In this document: in pieces, positions 49,812-59,728 of the stretch
How positions within the stretch are numbered: position 1 is the stretch's first letter
How the letters are laid out: the number at the start of each line of letters is the position of its first letter
Origin: Bacteroidales bacterium
GTDB lineage: Bacteria; Bacteroidota; Bacteroidia; Bacteroidales; Muribaculaceae
Length of the DNA stretch: 64,000 nt
Direction of reading: 5' to 3'
Assembly (NCBI GenBank): GCA_019415705.1
Contig: DXYS01000027.1
Span: forward strand, 1-64,000
Notes under the pieces: model-generated
Seen by the model: the letters and a program-made list of their open reading frames with translations, nothing else
Told to the model about the DNA's origin: nothing
Databases searched by the model: none
Made by a program: the position numbers and the translations under genes

Positions 49812-50333
49812 CTATAGACCAAATGCCTCGGAGTAGCGCACGACACCCGCGTGCACGTCGGCGCCCGCATCTAATTTACAATACATAAAATAATTGTCGT
49901 CGACCTCAAAGGGCGCACGGATGCCTGCCGGTCGAGCCGTTACGTAGCCGAATCGTGAGTAATAGGCCGGCTCGCCAAGCACAACAGACACGCCGTAGCC
50001 TAACTCGCGCGCCGCCTCATGTGCCGCCGCTATAAGCCTCGAGCCGATGCCACGACGCTGACAGTCAGGTCTGACAGCCAACGGCGCCAAAGCCACGGCC
50101 TTGCCCGCGCCGACGGTAATCTCCGACATCATCAGAAAGCCTAAGACACGGCCGTCGCCGTCCGCAGCCACCAATGACAGCTCCGGAATATATTCGGCCG
50201 ACTCCCTCAGACGCCTGACAAGCCGGTGCTCGTCGCCGTCGGTATGCGGCGCTCCGGCAAACGCCGATTCAACGACGACATCTATTTCGTCGTAATCCGC
50301 AAGCCTCTCCGGCCTGATTGATATAGTATTCAT
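49812..50333 (-). CDS. GNAT-family N-acetyltransferase
   Basis: GNAT acetyltransferase of 173 residues. The acetyl-CoA site is the RRGIGSRLI segment (VRPDCQRRGIGSRLIAAAHE) near residue 80, followed by VVLGEPAYYSRFGYVTARPAGI, a phrase common in YhbS-like GNAT proteins. The acceptor substrate is unknown. The longer frame to 50402 runs through the promoter at 50366-50373, so ATG 50333 is chosen. It precedes the two DNA-repair genes by six bases and is the first gene of that operon. Confidence 0.9.
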   Translation of the reverse strand: MNTISIRPERLADYDEIDVVVESAFAGAPHTDGDEHRLVRRLRESAEYIPELSLVAADGDGRVLGFLMMSEITVGAGKAVALAPLAVRPDCQRRGIGSRLIAAAHEAARELGYGVSVVLGEPAYYSRFGYVTARPAGIRAPFEVDDNYFMYCKLDAGADVHAGVVRYSEAFGL

Positions 50334-50365
50334 AAGACGATAGCTAACCTTGTGCTCTGATATTA

Positions 50366-50373
50366 CAAAGTTA
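50366..50373 (-). promoter_or_regulatory. -7 element for GNAT-alkA-ogt operon
   Basis: On the minus strand TAACTTTG (complement of 50366-50373), 33 bases before ATG 50333. The -33 position falls at the edge of the hairpin 50395-50434. Confidence 0.5.
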
Positions 50374-50394
50374 GCTATTTTACGGTCGTAATAA

Positions 50395-50434
50395 GATTTC
50401 ACCCCGAATGTTTTAAAACATCCGGGGTGAAATC
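50395..50434. terminator. Terminator after the glycan operon
   Basis: A 40-bp near-perfect inverted repeat (arms GATTTCACCCCG-A-ATGTTTT and AAAACAT-C-CGGGGTGAAATC, one mismatch) lies 26 bases past the stop of the surface glycan-binding protein gene. It closes the long minus-strand operon. Confidence 0.72.
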
Positions 50435-50459
50435 TGCTATTTGTTCGTTCCCTTAAGGG

Positions 50460-51590
50460 TCAGTCGCCTTTGGGGACGATGCGGAAGTTGTCGAAAGCGA
50501 AATTACGCGGGAAATCTTCGGCAGTCTCAAGTCTGATATTAAAAGATTTGTAATAACTGTTGTCGGGATATGTCGCCGAGCGGTTTACGACGAATGGCAG
50601 ACGGATTGTTTCCCAACGGTCGAAGTTCTGGATATTGAAATCGGTCGCTTTCCATTCTATAGGTGCGGCATCCCAGAACAAGTAAACATAGAATGTGATT
50701 TTATCAGCTACAAGCTGTGAGGATGTCCGGAACTCACATTTTATCTCATAATTCTCGGGATGGTCAAGCATATCGTCGGTTATATCACACGGCCAAGACT
50801 CCGATATATACCACCAGCCGCTCCACGTCGATTTGTCGTTGATGCGGATGAAGTTGCCGCTGAGTCTGTCAGGGTCATCAGGGTCGGTCACGACTGCCGA
50901 GGTGTTGGTCGACATGTGTGTGTCATAGTCGACCATGACGTTTCGTTGGTCGTAGTATTTGCCGGGACATTGTGCCTCGACGCCATGCACAAGGCTGCGT
51001 ACATTGACACGGATGTCTTTCGAAACGTTTTTGGGAACCTGTGCGGTGAGGTAGTTGTTGCCCGACGAGATTACCGGCATCTCTATGCCGTCGAAGTCGA
51101 CTACGGCTTTCTCAGGCTCGATTTCATAAAGAGTGAAGAAATCGCCGTAAATCATAATCGTGTCGCCCGGTGCCGTAAACTCGTTGAACATGCGTTCGAG
51201 TTTGAGGTCGGGCGCAACGGTGTGGAACGGGAAAGAGCTGACTCCGGCGCGGTTGTATATGTAGATTTTGTCGGTTCGCTCGATGGGGAGTCGTACCGGG
51301 ATTTTGAGATATAGGATGTTGTTTTCTGCGTAGGCTTCAGCAAGTTCAACCTTTATATCGTCAATAAGAACAGAGTCGATGTTGCTCATTTCGAGACCTT
51401 TGCCGTGTATGGCGATGAAGTCGCCGAGCGCGGCCTCCGAAATCTGTGTGTCGAGATCGCCGACTGTGGTGATGCCTTGGAAGTCAATCAGATAATGCGG
51501 GGCATCATCGTCGGAGCATGCAGTCATAAACATTCCGGCGGCAAGAGCTCCGGACAGGAGTATGTTGTTAATTAACTTTTTCATTGTCAT
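50460..51590 (-). CDS. Surface glycan-binding lipoprotein (SGBP type)
   Basis: Lipoprotein of 376 residues with lipobox FMTAC (Cys25) followed by SDDD, a surface-export-like acidic stretch. Two IPT/TIG-like domains (about 35-115 and 120-205) precede a C-terminal beta-sandwich of the kind seen in SGBP-B proteins (about 215-376; WSGWWYISESWPCDITDD, NFAFDNFRIVPKGD). It should bind the target glycan on the cell surface beside SusC/SusD. It is the last gene of the operon, 24 bases after susD. Which sugar it binds cannot be read here. Confidence 0.85.
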   Translation of the reverse strand: MTMKKLINNILLSGALAAGMFMTACSDDDAPHYLIDFQGITTVGDLDTQISEAALGDFIAIHGKGLEMSNIDSVLIDDIKVELAEAYAENNILYLKIPVRLPIERTDKIYIYNRAGVSSFPFHTVAPDLKLERMFNEFTAPGDTIMIYGDFFTLYEIEPEKAVVDFDGIEMPVISSGNNYLTAQVPKNVSKDIRVNVRSLVHGVEAQCPGKYYDQRNVMVDYDTHMSTNTSAVVTDPDDPDRLSGNFIRINDKSTWSGWWYISESWPCDITDDMLDHPENYEIKCEFRTSSQLVADKITFYVYLFWDAAPIEWKATDFNIQNFDRWETIRLPFVVNRSATYPDNSYYKSFNIRLETAEDFPRNFAFDNFRIVPKGD

Positions 51591-51614
51591 GTAATTTTGA
51601 AATTACGTAATAGA

Positions 51615-53318
51615 TTACCAGCCGGGATTGTTTGTCGTGATATACGGGTTGGAGTTGACCTCGTTAGGCGGCAGCGGCAGCAACAGATGTTTCTTCTCGC
51701 GACGTTTTATCACACCGTTCTCGTCAACATTACCGATGGCGTTCATAACCTGCAGGTATATACCCCAGCGGATAAGGTCCTGACGGCGTATGCCTTCGGC
51801 CGCAAACTCTTTGGCGCGCTCCTCGAGTATATATGAGCGGAACGACTCCTGTGTGAACGGTTTGAGGGTGTTGCGCTTGGAGCAGAGCGTCGAGTTGTTG
51901 CGCTCGTTGAGCATGTCGACATAGCCGATGGCGGTCGACGACGGACCGCCGTTCACCTCGTTGTCGGCTTCGGCGTAAATGAGCAGGGTCTCGGCGTAGC
52001 GCATGAACGGCCAGTTGTAGTCTGTGCGGTTACCGTCCAAGGGGTAATCCGTGACGGCGCTGAATTTCATCAACTTGGAGCCGTACATGTGTGCTCCGAC
52101 AGCCACTTCGTCAGTGCGCTCGTATCCGCGTTCGCCGCGGTTGACATAGACGCTGTCGCGCTCGGGATAGAAGTAATAGTGCATGCGTCCGTTTTCGTTC
52201 CAGTAGGGTATGCGGTGCAATATGCCCCAGTTGATGCGCTCGTCGTCCCAGTCGTCAAAAGTCTGCAGCCAGTGGTCGCGCTGCACGTAGTAACCTTCGC
52301 TCCATTCGTTGTTATAGACGGGATTGGCATATCCTAAGTAATTGCAGGGTACGTAGTTGGAGTAGAGTGTGCCTTCGCCGGTCTTGGTCTGCAGGCAGAA
52401 CTGAAACTCAGGTCCGTTCTTGTAAGCGGCGCTCCACAGTGTCTCCTGATTTGCGGCGAGATCAAACTCTCCGTCGGTGATTGCCTCCAATGCCTTGTTC
52501 ATGGCGAGGGTGTAGTACTCTTTAGAGTCAAACTCCTCATATCCGGCCACGACGTCTTTCGTGTGGGTGATTTCCTGCGGCATAAGGCGCGAGGTGGTGC
52601 CGTCAGGATTGGTGCGTGTGCCGGGACCGCCTTTGACCGTAATCTGTCCGGAGGTCATGGATGCGCTGCCGATTGTGGCATAGACTTTGGCTAAAAGAGC
52701 TTTTGCAGAGCCGCGGCAGACATGGCCCTTGACATATGAGGGGTCGGTGCGCGGCACAAGCTCCAGCTCGGCCTCCTTTAGATCCTCGATAATAAGTTCG
52801 TAAATCTCTTTGACTGAGGCGCGCGGCTGCTCGGGCTGGTTGCCTTCGGAGACCGATGTGCGGAACAGAGGCACCGGTCCGTAATACTGCACGAGGGTGA
52901 AGTAAGACCATGCACGCAGGAAACGCAGTTCGCCTAATGCGTTCTTTTTGGTCTTCTCGTCGATGCTCATGCCGCTGACTAACGAGTGGAAATAGTTGGC
53001 ACGGTGTATGCCGAGGAAGTAGTAACGATAGAAGTTCTCGTTGCTGATGTTGTTGTAGAAGTTGCCTGCGCCGATGTCGCCGAACGCCCATGTCGGGCCG
53101 GTCTGGTAGTCGCAGTCAAAGTTGACGACGGTGTGGTAGTTGCCCCACTCAAACGAGTGCTCGAGGCTTTCGTAGGCGCTTGCGACGAGATTGTCGTAGC
53201 CTCCGGCAGCAGCGACATCGTCACCTGAGACAAAGGTGAAAGTCTCTTCGTCGAGGTCGCAGGATGTGAGAGATATGGCGCCGGCAAGCAAAAACGGTAA
53301 TATATTGGTAATTTTCAT
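51615..53318 (-). CDS. SusD/RagB-family outer-membrane lipoprotein
   Basis: SusD-like glycan-binding lid of the SusC transporter, 567 residues. The lipobox is LTSC (Cys20), followed by DLDEETF. Typical SusD segments are present: the N-terminal helical TPR part (LGELRFLRAWSYFTLVQYYGPVPLF), VKEIYELIIEDLKEAE, and the C-terminal RYAETLLIYAEADNEV with LLPLPPNEVNSNP at the end. The gene lies 10 bases after susC, and both form the uptake core of the operon. Confidence 0.96.
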   Translation of the reverse strand: MKITNILPFLLAGAISLTSCDLDEETFTFVSGDDVAAAGGYDNLVASAYESLEHSFEWGNYHTVVNFDCDYQTGPTWAFGDIGAGNFYNNISNENFYRYYFLGIHRANYFHSLVSGMSIDEKTKKNALGELRFLRAWSYFTLVQYYGPVPLFRTSVSEGNQPEQPRASVKEIYELIIEDLKEAELELVPRTDPSYVKGHVCRGSAKALLAKVYATIGSASMTSGQITVKGGPGTRTNPDGTTSRLMPQEITHTKDVVAGYEEFDSKEYYTLAMNKALEAITDGEFDLAANQETLWSAAYKNGPEFQFCLQTKTGEGTLYSNYVPCNYLGYANPVYNNEWSEGYYVQRDHWLQTFDDWDDERINWGILHRIPYWNENGRMHYYFYPERDSVYVNRGERGYERTDEVAVGAHMYGSKLMKFSAVTDYPLDGNRTDYNWPFMRYAETLLIYAEADNEVNGGPSSTAIGYVDMLNERNNSTLCSKRNTLKPFTQESFRSYILEERAKEFAAEGIRRQDLIRWGIYLQVMNAIGNVDENGVIKRREKKHLLLPLPPNEVNSNPYITTNNPGW

Positions 53319-53328
53319 GTTGCTCGGT

Positions 53329-56300
53329 TTAGAAAGTCATCTGAATGTTGAAATTATAGGTGCGTGCGCTCGGATAAGACGACAGGTCGATGCCGCGGCG
53401 GGCAGCATCGCTGCCGAATGCGTTGACGTCGGGGTCATACCACGAGTAGTTTGTGATGGTGAAGAGGTTGTTGACGCTGGCCGTGAACATTATGTTGTCG
53501 ACAAACTTGAACGGATGAGGCCAGTTGTAGGTCAGGCTGATATTCTTGCAGCGCAGATATGAGCCGTCCTCGATGTAACGGTCAGACACCTTGAGTGAGC
53601 GGGTGTAAGAGCCGTCGGCGCGGGGCCATGTGGCATTGGCGCGGTTTTCGGGCGTCCAGCGGTTGTTCCACACGAAGTAAGGCATGTTGTTGCTGCTGGT
53701 CATGTCGAAGGCGAGGAGGTTGGCGTTGACGATGTCATTGCCATGAGTGCCTTGGAAGAATATGCCCAAGCCCCAGCGTTTCCAGTTGAGCTGTGTGCTG
53801 AAACCATACTGATAGTCGGGGTTTGTGTCGCCGATAATGGTCTTGTCGCGGTCGTCGATAGAGGGGTCGTCGTCAAGATTCTTGTATTTGATTTGGCCGA
53901 CCATGCTTTTGACCTTAGAGTTTGACTCGTTGGCGTAAAGCGGGTTTGCTCGCACCTCAGCCTCGTTGTCATAGAATCCGTCTTCGACATAGCCGTAGAG
54001 TGTGCCGATGGCATAGCCGTTGCGGCGTAGGAAAACGCTCTCCATGCCGAAGACCACGTCAGAGAACTGGTCAGCGTTGAGGCTTGAAATCTTGTTGCGG
54101 TTCCAAGTAATGTTGGCGTCGATGCTCCACTGCCAGTCTTTGTTGGTGAAGGGGATGAAATGACCCGAAAGCTCGATACCTTTGTTCTCGACATTGCCGA
54201 AGTTGCAGGCCATCTGTGTGAAGCCTGAGCTCATCGGTATCAGTCTGTATTGCAGCAGGTCGCGGGTTTTCTTATAATAAGCGTCGAACGTAATGTTGAC
54301 ACGGTTGCGAAGGAATGACAGGTCGAGGCCGGCGTCATACTGGTCTGTAGTTTCCCATTTCAAATCAGGCGCAGCCGGTCCATCCCATATGCTTTCGCCC
54401 AGACCGCTTGAAAGCGTGCCTCCGAAGGGATAGTTCTGCGACACAAATTTAGAGCGTGTGGCGTAGGCGTTGACGCCCTGATTACCGGTCTGACCGGCGC
54501 TGAGTCTGATTTTGAAGTTGTCAAAGAAACCCCAGTCTTTCATAAATTTCTCTTCTGACAGACGCCAGCCGATAGCACCCGAATAGAAACCGCTCCAACG
54601 GTGGTTTGCCAAGCGGCTCGATCCGTCACGGCGATAGGACACCGTTAATAGATAACGGTCCATAAGGTTATAGTTGACACGGAACAGGAATGACATCAGC
54701 TGAGATTTACCGCGGTAACTGCTTATCTCCTTGTCGCCGACGGCGTCGCCTATTGAGTTATCCTCTGTGGCGTCAGACGGGAAGGTCTTGGCGTTCATTG
54801 ATTTGCCTTTCCATGTGACTTTCTCGTAAGTCATACCTAAGACGGCATTGATGTGGTGGACGGAGAACTGTTTGTCGAATGTAAGAAGCGACTCCTCGGT
54901 GAAACTCTCGTATGTGCCGTCGCTCTTGACTGCATAACCGTTGGTCGGAGATTGGCCGGCACCGGTGTAGCGGTTATAATACTGGTCACGTTCGTCATGC
55001 GAGTAATAGTAGCCGATGTTCTGACGGAATTTGAGCCACGGGGTGAAAGTAACCTCAGCGTAACCTGTGCCTGAGAAGAGCGTTGAGTAGAGAATGTTTT
55101 TCTCGGTCATCACAGACAGATAGGGGTTAGCCAAGCCGGTGGCGAAGTCCTCTGAAAAACCGGAGTCGGCCTCGGGGTCGAAGACCGGACGAACGGGGCT
55201 GAACGAAACGGCTGACTTGATGACAGCGAAGTCCTCGCTGTTTGTACGTGCGAGGCGGTTGTCGCTCTTGGTGAAGCTGAGGAAACTGCCTATTTCGAGG
55301 AAGTCTTTGACTTTGCGGTTATTGTTGGCGCGGGCGGTGAAACGTTTGTAGTATGAGTTGCGGATTACGCCCTGCTGGTCGAGATAGCCGGCCGAGTATA
55401 GATAGCCGCCTTTTTCGTTGCCGCCTGAGACAGAGAGGTTGTAGTCCTGACTGAAGGCGGTGTGGAAAATCTGGTCCTGCCAGTTTGTACCGTGGAATAG
55501 CTCTGTATCGCCCTCGTGGTAGTAGAAACCTTTGCGGAAGTCATCGGGGCTCGGCAGATATTCACGCTTGACGACTTCTTCAAGCCCTGTTTCGGGATTG
55601 ATAGCGGTCGTTTCCTTCCAGTAGCCGGGGATTGGATAAGGATAAGCTGACGGGGCGACATAGTTTTTGCCGTCATAGAGATAGCCGTTGATGACGAGTT
55701 CGTTGCGATACTCGGCATACTCTGCAGCCGAGAGCACGTCGATTTTCTTGACCGGGTTAGAGACGCTGAGTGTGGTCGTGAATGTGACTTTGGCATTGCC
55801 GTCACGGCCGCTCTTGGTGGTGATGATGACCACGCCGTTAGCGCCGCGGGAGCCGTAGATGGCTGTGGCCGACGCGTCCTTGAGCACCTCGATAGACTCG
55901 ATGTCCTGCGGGCTGATTGAGCTCAGGGGGTTGTTCTTCTGTTTCATGCCATAGTCAGTAGAGGGAGCCTCGCTCTGTATGAACGGGATGCCGTCGACTA
56001 CATACAGAGGCTCGGTGCTGGTCGTGAACGAGTTGGCGCCGCGGATCTGTATGTTGATGCCTGCGCCCGGCGCGCCGTCAGACTGAGCGACATTGACACC
56101 GGCCAATTTGCCCTGCAGACCTTGGTTGATGCTGACGGGGCTCGTTTTCAGAAGTTCTTTACTGTTGATTGAGCCTACGGAGCCGGTGATGTCGCTTTTC
56201 TTGACAGAGCCGTAGCCGATAACGACGGTCTCTTGAAGGACGTTGGCGTCAGACTCCATGGCCACGTCGATGGTCGAGCGGTTGTTGACTCGCTCCTCGA

Positions 56301-56571
56301 CCGGCTTGCAGCCGATGTATGAGAAGACCAGCACGGCGTCGCTGTTGACACGTATCGAGTACTTGCCGTCGATATCTGTGACAACACTGCGGTTTTGTGA
56401 GCTTTTTACCTTTACGCTTACACCCGGGAGTGTCTCGCCGGTAGATTTGTCGGTGACGACACCTCCGACGTTAATCTCACGTGGTGCGGCAGACAGGATG
56501 AACGGAGCCAAAAGCATGGCGATGAGCAATGCTATTGCCGCTCCGCTGCGGAGTTTTAGCAATCGTTTCAT
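53329..56571 (-). CDS. SusC/RagA-family TonB-dependent outer-membrane transporter
   Basis: TonB-dependent beta-barrel of 1080 residues. After the signal peptide come a carboxypeptidase-D-like domain (about 33-110; GGVVTDKSTGETLPGVSVKV), the plug (SVKKSDITGSVGSINSKELL, IQIRGANSFTTSTEPLYVVDG, VLKDASATAIYGSRGANGVV) and the barrel, ending in an aromatic-terminated strand (YNFNIQMTF). It should import oligosaccharides or related molecules, powered by the TonB-ExbBD system. Unlike many such loci, susC and susD lie at the downstream end of the operon after the enzyme genes. Confidence 0.97.
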   Translation of the reverse strand: MKRLLKLRSGAAIALLIAMLLAPFILSAAPREINVGGVVTDKSTGETLPGVSVKVKSSQNRSVVTDIDGKYSIRVNSDAVLVFSYIGCKPVEERVNNRSTIDVAMESDANVLQETVVIGYGSVKKSDITGSVGSINSKELLKTSPVSINQGLQGKLAGVNVAQSDGAPGAGINIQIRGANSFTTSTEPLYVVDGIPFIQSEAPSTDYGMKQKNNPLSSISPQDIESIEVLKDASATAIYGSRGANGVVIITTKSGRDGNAKVTFTTTLSVSNPVKKIDVLSAAEYAEYRNELVINGYLYDGKNYVAPSAYPYPIPGYWKETTAINPETGLEEVVKREYLPSPDDFRKGFYYHEGDTELFHGTNWQDQIFHTAFSQDYNLSVSGGNEKGGYLYSAGYLDQQGVIRNSYYKRFTARANNNRKVKDFLEIGSFLSFTKSDNRLARTNSEDFAVIKSAVSFSPVRPVFDPEADSGFSEDFATGLANPYLSVMTEKNILYSTLFSGTGYAEVTFTPWLKFRQNIGYYYSHDERDQYYNRYTGAGQSPTNGYAVKSDGTYESFTEESLLTFDKQFSVHHINAVLGMTYEKVTWKGKSMNAKTFPSDATEDNSIGDAVGDKEISSYRGKSQLMSFLFRVNYNLMDRYLLTVSYRRDGSSRLANHRWSGFYSGAIGWRLSEEKFMKDWGFFDNFKIRLSAGQTGNQGVNAYATRSKFVSQNYPFGGTLSSGLGESIWDGPAAPDLKWETTDQYDAGLDLSFLRNRVNITFDAYYKKTRDLLQYRLIPMSSGFTQMACNFGNVENKGIELSGHFIPFTNKDWQWSIDANITWNRNKISSLNADQFSDVVFGMESVFLRRNGYAIGTLYGYVEDGFYDNEAEVRANPLYANESNSKVKSMVGQIKYKNLDDDPSIDDRDKTIIGDTNPDYQYGFSTQLNWKRWGLGIFFQGTHGNDIVNANLLAFDMTSSNNMPYFVWNNRWTPENRANATWPRADGSYTRSLKVSDRYIEDGSYLRCKNISLTYNWPHPFKFVDNIMFTASVNNLFTITNYSWYDPDVNAFGSDAARRGIDLSSYPSARTYNFNIQMTF

Positions 56572-56594
56572 TAATTGGTTTATTTAGGTTAGGT

Positions 56595-58130
56595 TTATAA
56601 AGTTTTTATCACGGGATTGACGAATATCTCGTCGAGACACATGTCTGTCGTGCCGCTGAAAGCGACTTTCATGTAGCGTGCCTTGGTGTTTAGTTTGCCA
56701 AAGTATATGCCGTCGACCCATGCGTCCAAGCGGTTGTTGGGACAGTAGGGAGTGTTGCGTATCGAGGCGAGACGGTAGGTCTTGCCGTCGTCAGAAAAAT
56801 AGACATAAGTCTTCATCAGCGGGTCGAAACCGCCGTTATGGTAGTTGAGCGCACGAACGAGCACGTCCTTGATCTCTGTCGGCGAGCCGAAGTCAAATAT
56901 AAGTTCATTATAGCCTTTTGAGAATTTCTGCCATGCCGGGTCGGCGGCGTTTTCCTCAGCCACGACACCGTCTGCGAGTTTCGGTGCGACGGCAGCTGCC
57001 TCGGCGGGCATGTTGTTGACGAGGCGGTTGGCGATTGCAGCCTCCATCAGTGACCAGTATCGGTCACCGTTGCGCCATGACATATAATCCTCGTAAAGTT
57101 TGCCGGAGTGTTGAGGCTGACCGAGCTGATAGGGAGAGTCGGGATTCTCGATGATGCCGCCGAACATAAAAGATATGATGCGGTCGACACCGCCGTCGGT
57201 GGCAGCCACCTGCTGCGCGAGCAGGCGCGGATAGGCGGCCGGTATCAGAGCCGACTCGCGGTCATTGGGGTTGTTCTCCCATGTGAACGTCTCACAGTTG
57301 GCCCACATCTCTATGTTTAGATTGTCATGTATCTGACGCATGCGCTCCCAGTTGCGTTTGAGACGCGGCAGAGTGAACTCCTCGCGCACGCAGCCGACTT
57401 CGTCCTGATAGGCGATGATATCTATCTTGAGTTTGGCGAGTTGGTCGGCATAACGGGGGTCGTCGAAGTCAGACAGGCCGATGCCGTAGGGCGAGATGAG
57501 TGTTTTCTTGCCCGGAGTGAGGGCGTGCGAGCGATCGACAAGCTCATTGACCGCCTTGACGGCGTGGTCGGGCAGCACGGGACACAGACAGTCTTCGACG
57601 GGCAGATACCAGCCGTAGAAAGCTTTGGCGTTTTTGTATATGCCGGCGAGTTCCTCCATTATCTCTAACTGACGGGCTTTGACGGCCGGGTCGCGCATGT
57701 CGTCGTCATGATTCTTGGCCCAGCCGGTGCTCAGAAAGACTTTCTGTCCGTGACGGGCGGCTTCGTCAAGAATAGCTTCTACGGGACTCTCGAGAGCCGG
57801 GTCATAGTGAGGCTCCATAAGTTTAGACGGGTAATAGGATTTGCCGTCGTTGGCTACCTCCATGATTACGAGATACTCGACGCCCATGTCGGCGAGTTCT
57901 TTGACTTTTGCACGCCACAGAGCCGGGTCGGTGTTGTCAAAGCCGAGCGGATTGGTGTACTTGTTGCGCACATCTTTGTAGGGCAGGTTAATCCAAGACC
58001 CGGTGATTGGTTTGGCGATGTGACGGTCCGGATCGGATGAGCGCGGAGCTCCGGCGGCCGAGGCAGAGATAGCGGCCGTCGAGAGCAGGACTGCGGCTAT
58101 CAGACCGGTGAATAAGATTTTTAGTTTCAT
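56595..58130 (-). CDS. Secreted DUF4434 protein (glycosidase-like TIM barrel)
   Basis: Secreted protein of 511 residues: signal peptide, a DUF4434 domain (about 40-345; GSWINLPYKDVRNKYTNP, YLVIMEVANDGKSYYPS, KAFYGWYLPVEDCL), and a C-terminal jellyroll-like domain of ~140 residues that looks like a carbohydrate-binding (F5/8-type) module. DUF4434 is expected to be a TIM barrel of the glycoside-hydrolase kind, but no activity is known to me. A second DUF4434 domain is fused to a phosphoesterase two genes upstream, so the domain is central to this locus. Confidence 0.85.
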   Translation of the reverse strand: MKLKILFTGLIAAVLLSTAAISASAAGAPRSSDPDRHIAKPITGSWINLPYKDVRNKYTNPLGFDNTDPALWRAKVKELADMGVEYLVIMEVANDGKSYYPSKLMEPHYDPALESPVEAILDEAARHGQKVFLSTGWAKNHDDDMRDPAVKARQLEIMEELAGIYKNAKAFYGWYLPVEDCLCPVLPDHAVKAVNELVDRSHALTPGKKTLISPYGIGLSDFDDPRYADQLAKLKIDIIAYQDEVGCVREEFTLPRLKRNWERMRQIHDNLNIEMWANCETFTWENNPNDRESALIPAAYPRLLAQQVAATDGGVDRIISFMFGGIIENPDSPYQLGQPQHSGKLYEDYMSWRNGDRYWSLMEAAIANRLVNNMPAEAAAVAPKLADGVVAEENAADPAWQKFSKGYNELIFDFGSPTEIKDVLVRALNYHNGGFDPLMKTYVYFSDDGKTYRLASIRNTPYCPNNRLDAWVDGIYFGKLNTKARYMKVAFSGTTDMCLDEIFVNPVIKTL

Positions 58131-58154
58131 CAGGGTAGAATGTATTTTAAGGTT

Positions 58155-59699
58155 TTATTCTGCGTAAGAGACTGTCGAGGGTGCATCGGTGTAGAGCACG
58201 GCCTCTGTGAGCACGACGGCTGCGCCGTCGCGCGGATTGAGCCAGCGGTATGTGGCGCGGTGAGCTTGCTTTGGCAGACGATATTTGTAGAAGAGGTCTA
58301 CACGCCGGTTGTCGATGGAACTGTCGGTGAAGACAGGCAGTTTGGCCGTCTCGATTACTTTGCCGTCGAGTGTCAGTTCGACCTCGGCCACATATTGGGG
58401 GTCAGAGCATTTAACATAACCTTTCTGCACTATACCTGTAGATGCCGGATAATCGATTTCGGTCGGGTCTGACTCAAGGGCGACGTTGACGGACTGCTTG
58501 TCGAGCGGATAATGGCCGTCAAATGATTTCTCGTATCTGACGGGCACGGGCTGCTGCAGTTTTATAGTCACCTTGTTGCCTTTGGCTTTGCCGCCGTTGT
58601 CTTCGGCGATGACGACAGCGAGCTTAAGGGTCATGTCGTAAAGTTTGTCAAGGGATATATCAGTGTATGCAAAGGGGATGTGCTCGATGCCGTCGAGGCT
58701 TGCGGTCCATTTGCGCGGAATTTTGTCAAAGCCGGTCAAGGTGCCGAGCACACCTCCGGCGGTGGCGGGATTACAGTCAGCGTCCTGACCGCATCGTGCG
58801 GCGATGTCGATGGTCTTGAAGAAGTCGCCGCCGCCATATAGCAGACCGATGGTGACATAGGCGCTGTTGATTTTGGCGTCAATGTCAAAGGGCAGGAAAA
58901 CGCCGTCGGGACAGCCGACCTCGCTGCTCCAGTCGCGCTGGCAGACAAACCATGCCTTTTTCCAGTCTGTCGGGTCTTCTTTATGACATTTTATAACGGC
59001 TTCGATAGTCTTGTAGAAGTCGCTTTGCTGCGGGATGGTCTTCAGTGCCTCTGTCACGACGTCCTCGATGTTGTCTTTTACAAACGCCATGCTGTAGAGC
59101 GCGGCCACATAGACGCCGCCATACCATCCGTCGCCATAGTTGAAGATATGGCCGACGCGGTCGGCTATGTCAGAGGCGGTGACGGGCATGCCGGGGGTGA
59201 TAAGACCGATGAAGTCGGCTTCAATCTGGAAGTCGATGTCGTCGGCGTGAGGGTTGTTCTCCCAGTAGCCGCAGCGTGACGGCTCGATGCCGTGCAGTAT
59301 ATTGTATTTGGCCTGCTGGTTTGCGTGCCACAGGGGGAAGCCGGCCCGGGCGAAACTTACGGCGAACGAGTCGGCCGGAGCGTCGGGGCCGAGGCGGTCT
59401 ACGACGTTCTCTAACACGATATTGACATAGATGTCGTCATAAAGACCGGGGAAGGTCTCGAAATAGTGTTTGACACGTCCTTCATTCCACACGATGGGCG
59501 TGTAGTCCTGTATCATCGTGCCGTTATGGATGAACTCTACCGGTCCGCCATAGGTGCAGGCGATGGTTTTTGCAGCCCAGCCGCCCTTGATTTTGTCGGC
59601 AAGTACGGATTTGTCGACAGACATATGGCTGTTAGCCGCAGAGGCAAAAGCCGGGGCGAGCAGAGCTAAAAGCAATGGTATAATCAGTCGTTTTCTCAT
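58155..59699 (-). CDS. Secreted ADP-ribosylglycohydrolase-fold protein
   Basis: Secreted protein of 514 residues with a signal peptide (RLIIPLLLALLAPAFASA). The region about 30-370 matches the ADP-ribosylglycohydrolase fold: GGWAAKTIACTYGGPVEF, the metal-site pair in GLYDDIYVNIV, and CGQDADCNPATAGGVLG, corresponding to the Asp-x-Asp metal site. The rest is a beta-rich domain. In glycan loci such proteins have been linked to cleaving ribosyl or other glycosidic bonds; a ribose- or nucleoside-scavenging locus is one possible context (inference). It is preceded and followed by DUF4434 genes. Confidence 0.85.
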   Translation of the reverse strand: MRKRLIIPLLLALLAPAFASAANSHMSVDKSVLADKIKGGWAAKTIACTYGGPVEFIHNGTMIQDYTPIVWNEGRVKHYFETFPGLYDDIYVNIVLENVVDRLGPDAPADSFAVSFARAGFPLWHANQQAKYNILHGIEPSRCGYWENNPHADDIDFQIEADFIGLITPGMPVTASDIADRVGHIFNYGDGWYGGVYVAALYSMAFVKDNIEDVVTEALKTIPQQSDFYKTIEAVIKCHKEDPTDWKKAWFVCQRDWSSEVGCPDGVFLPFDIDAKINSAYVTIGLLYGGGDFFKTIDIAARCGQDADCNPATAGGVLGTLTGFDKIPRKWTASLDGIEHIPFAYTDISLDKLYDMTLKLAVVIAEDNGGKAKGNKVTIKLQQPVPVRYEKSFDGHYPLDKQSVNVALESDPTEIDYPASTGIVQKGYVKCSDPQYVAEVELTLDGKVIETAKLPVFTDSSIDNRRVDLFYKYRLPKQAHRATYRWLNPRDGAAVVLTEAVLYTDAPSTVSYAE

Positions 59700-59728
59700 A
59701 ATAGCTTTGTCGGGTGATTGATTTATGG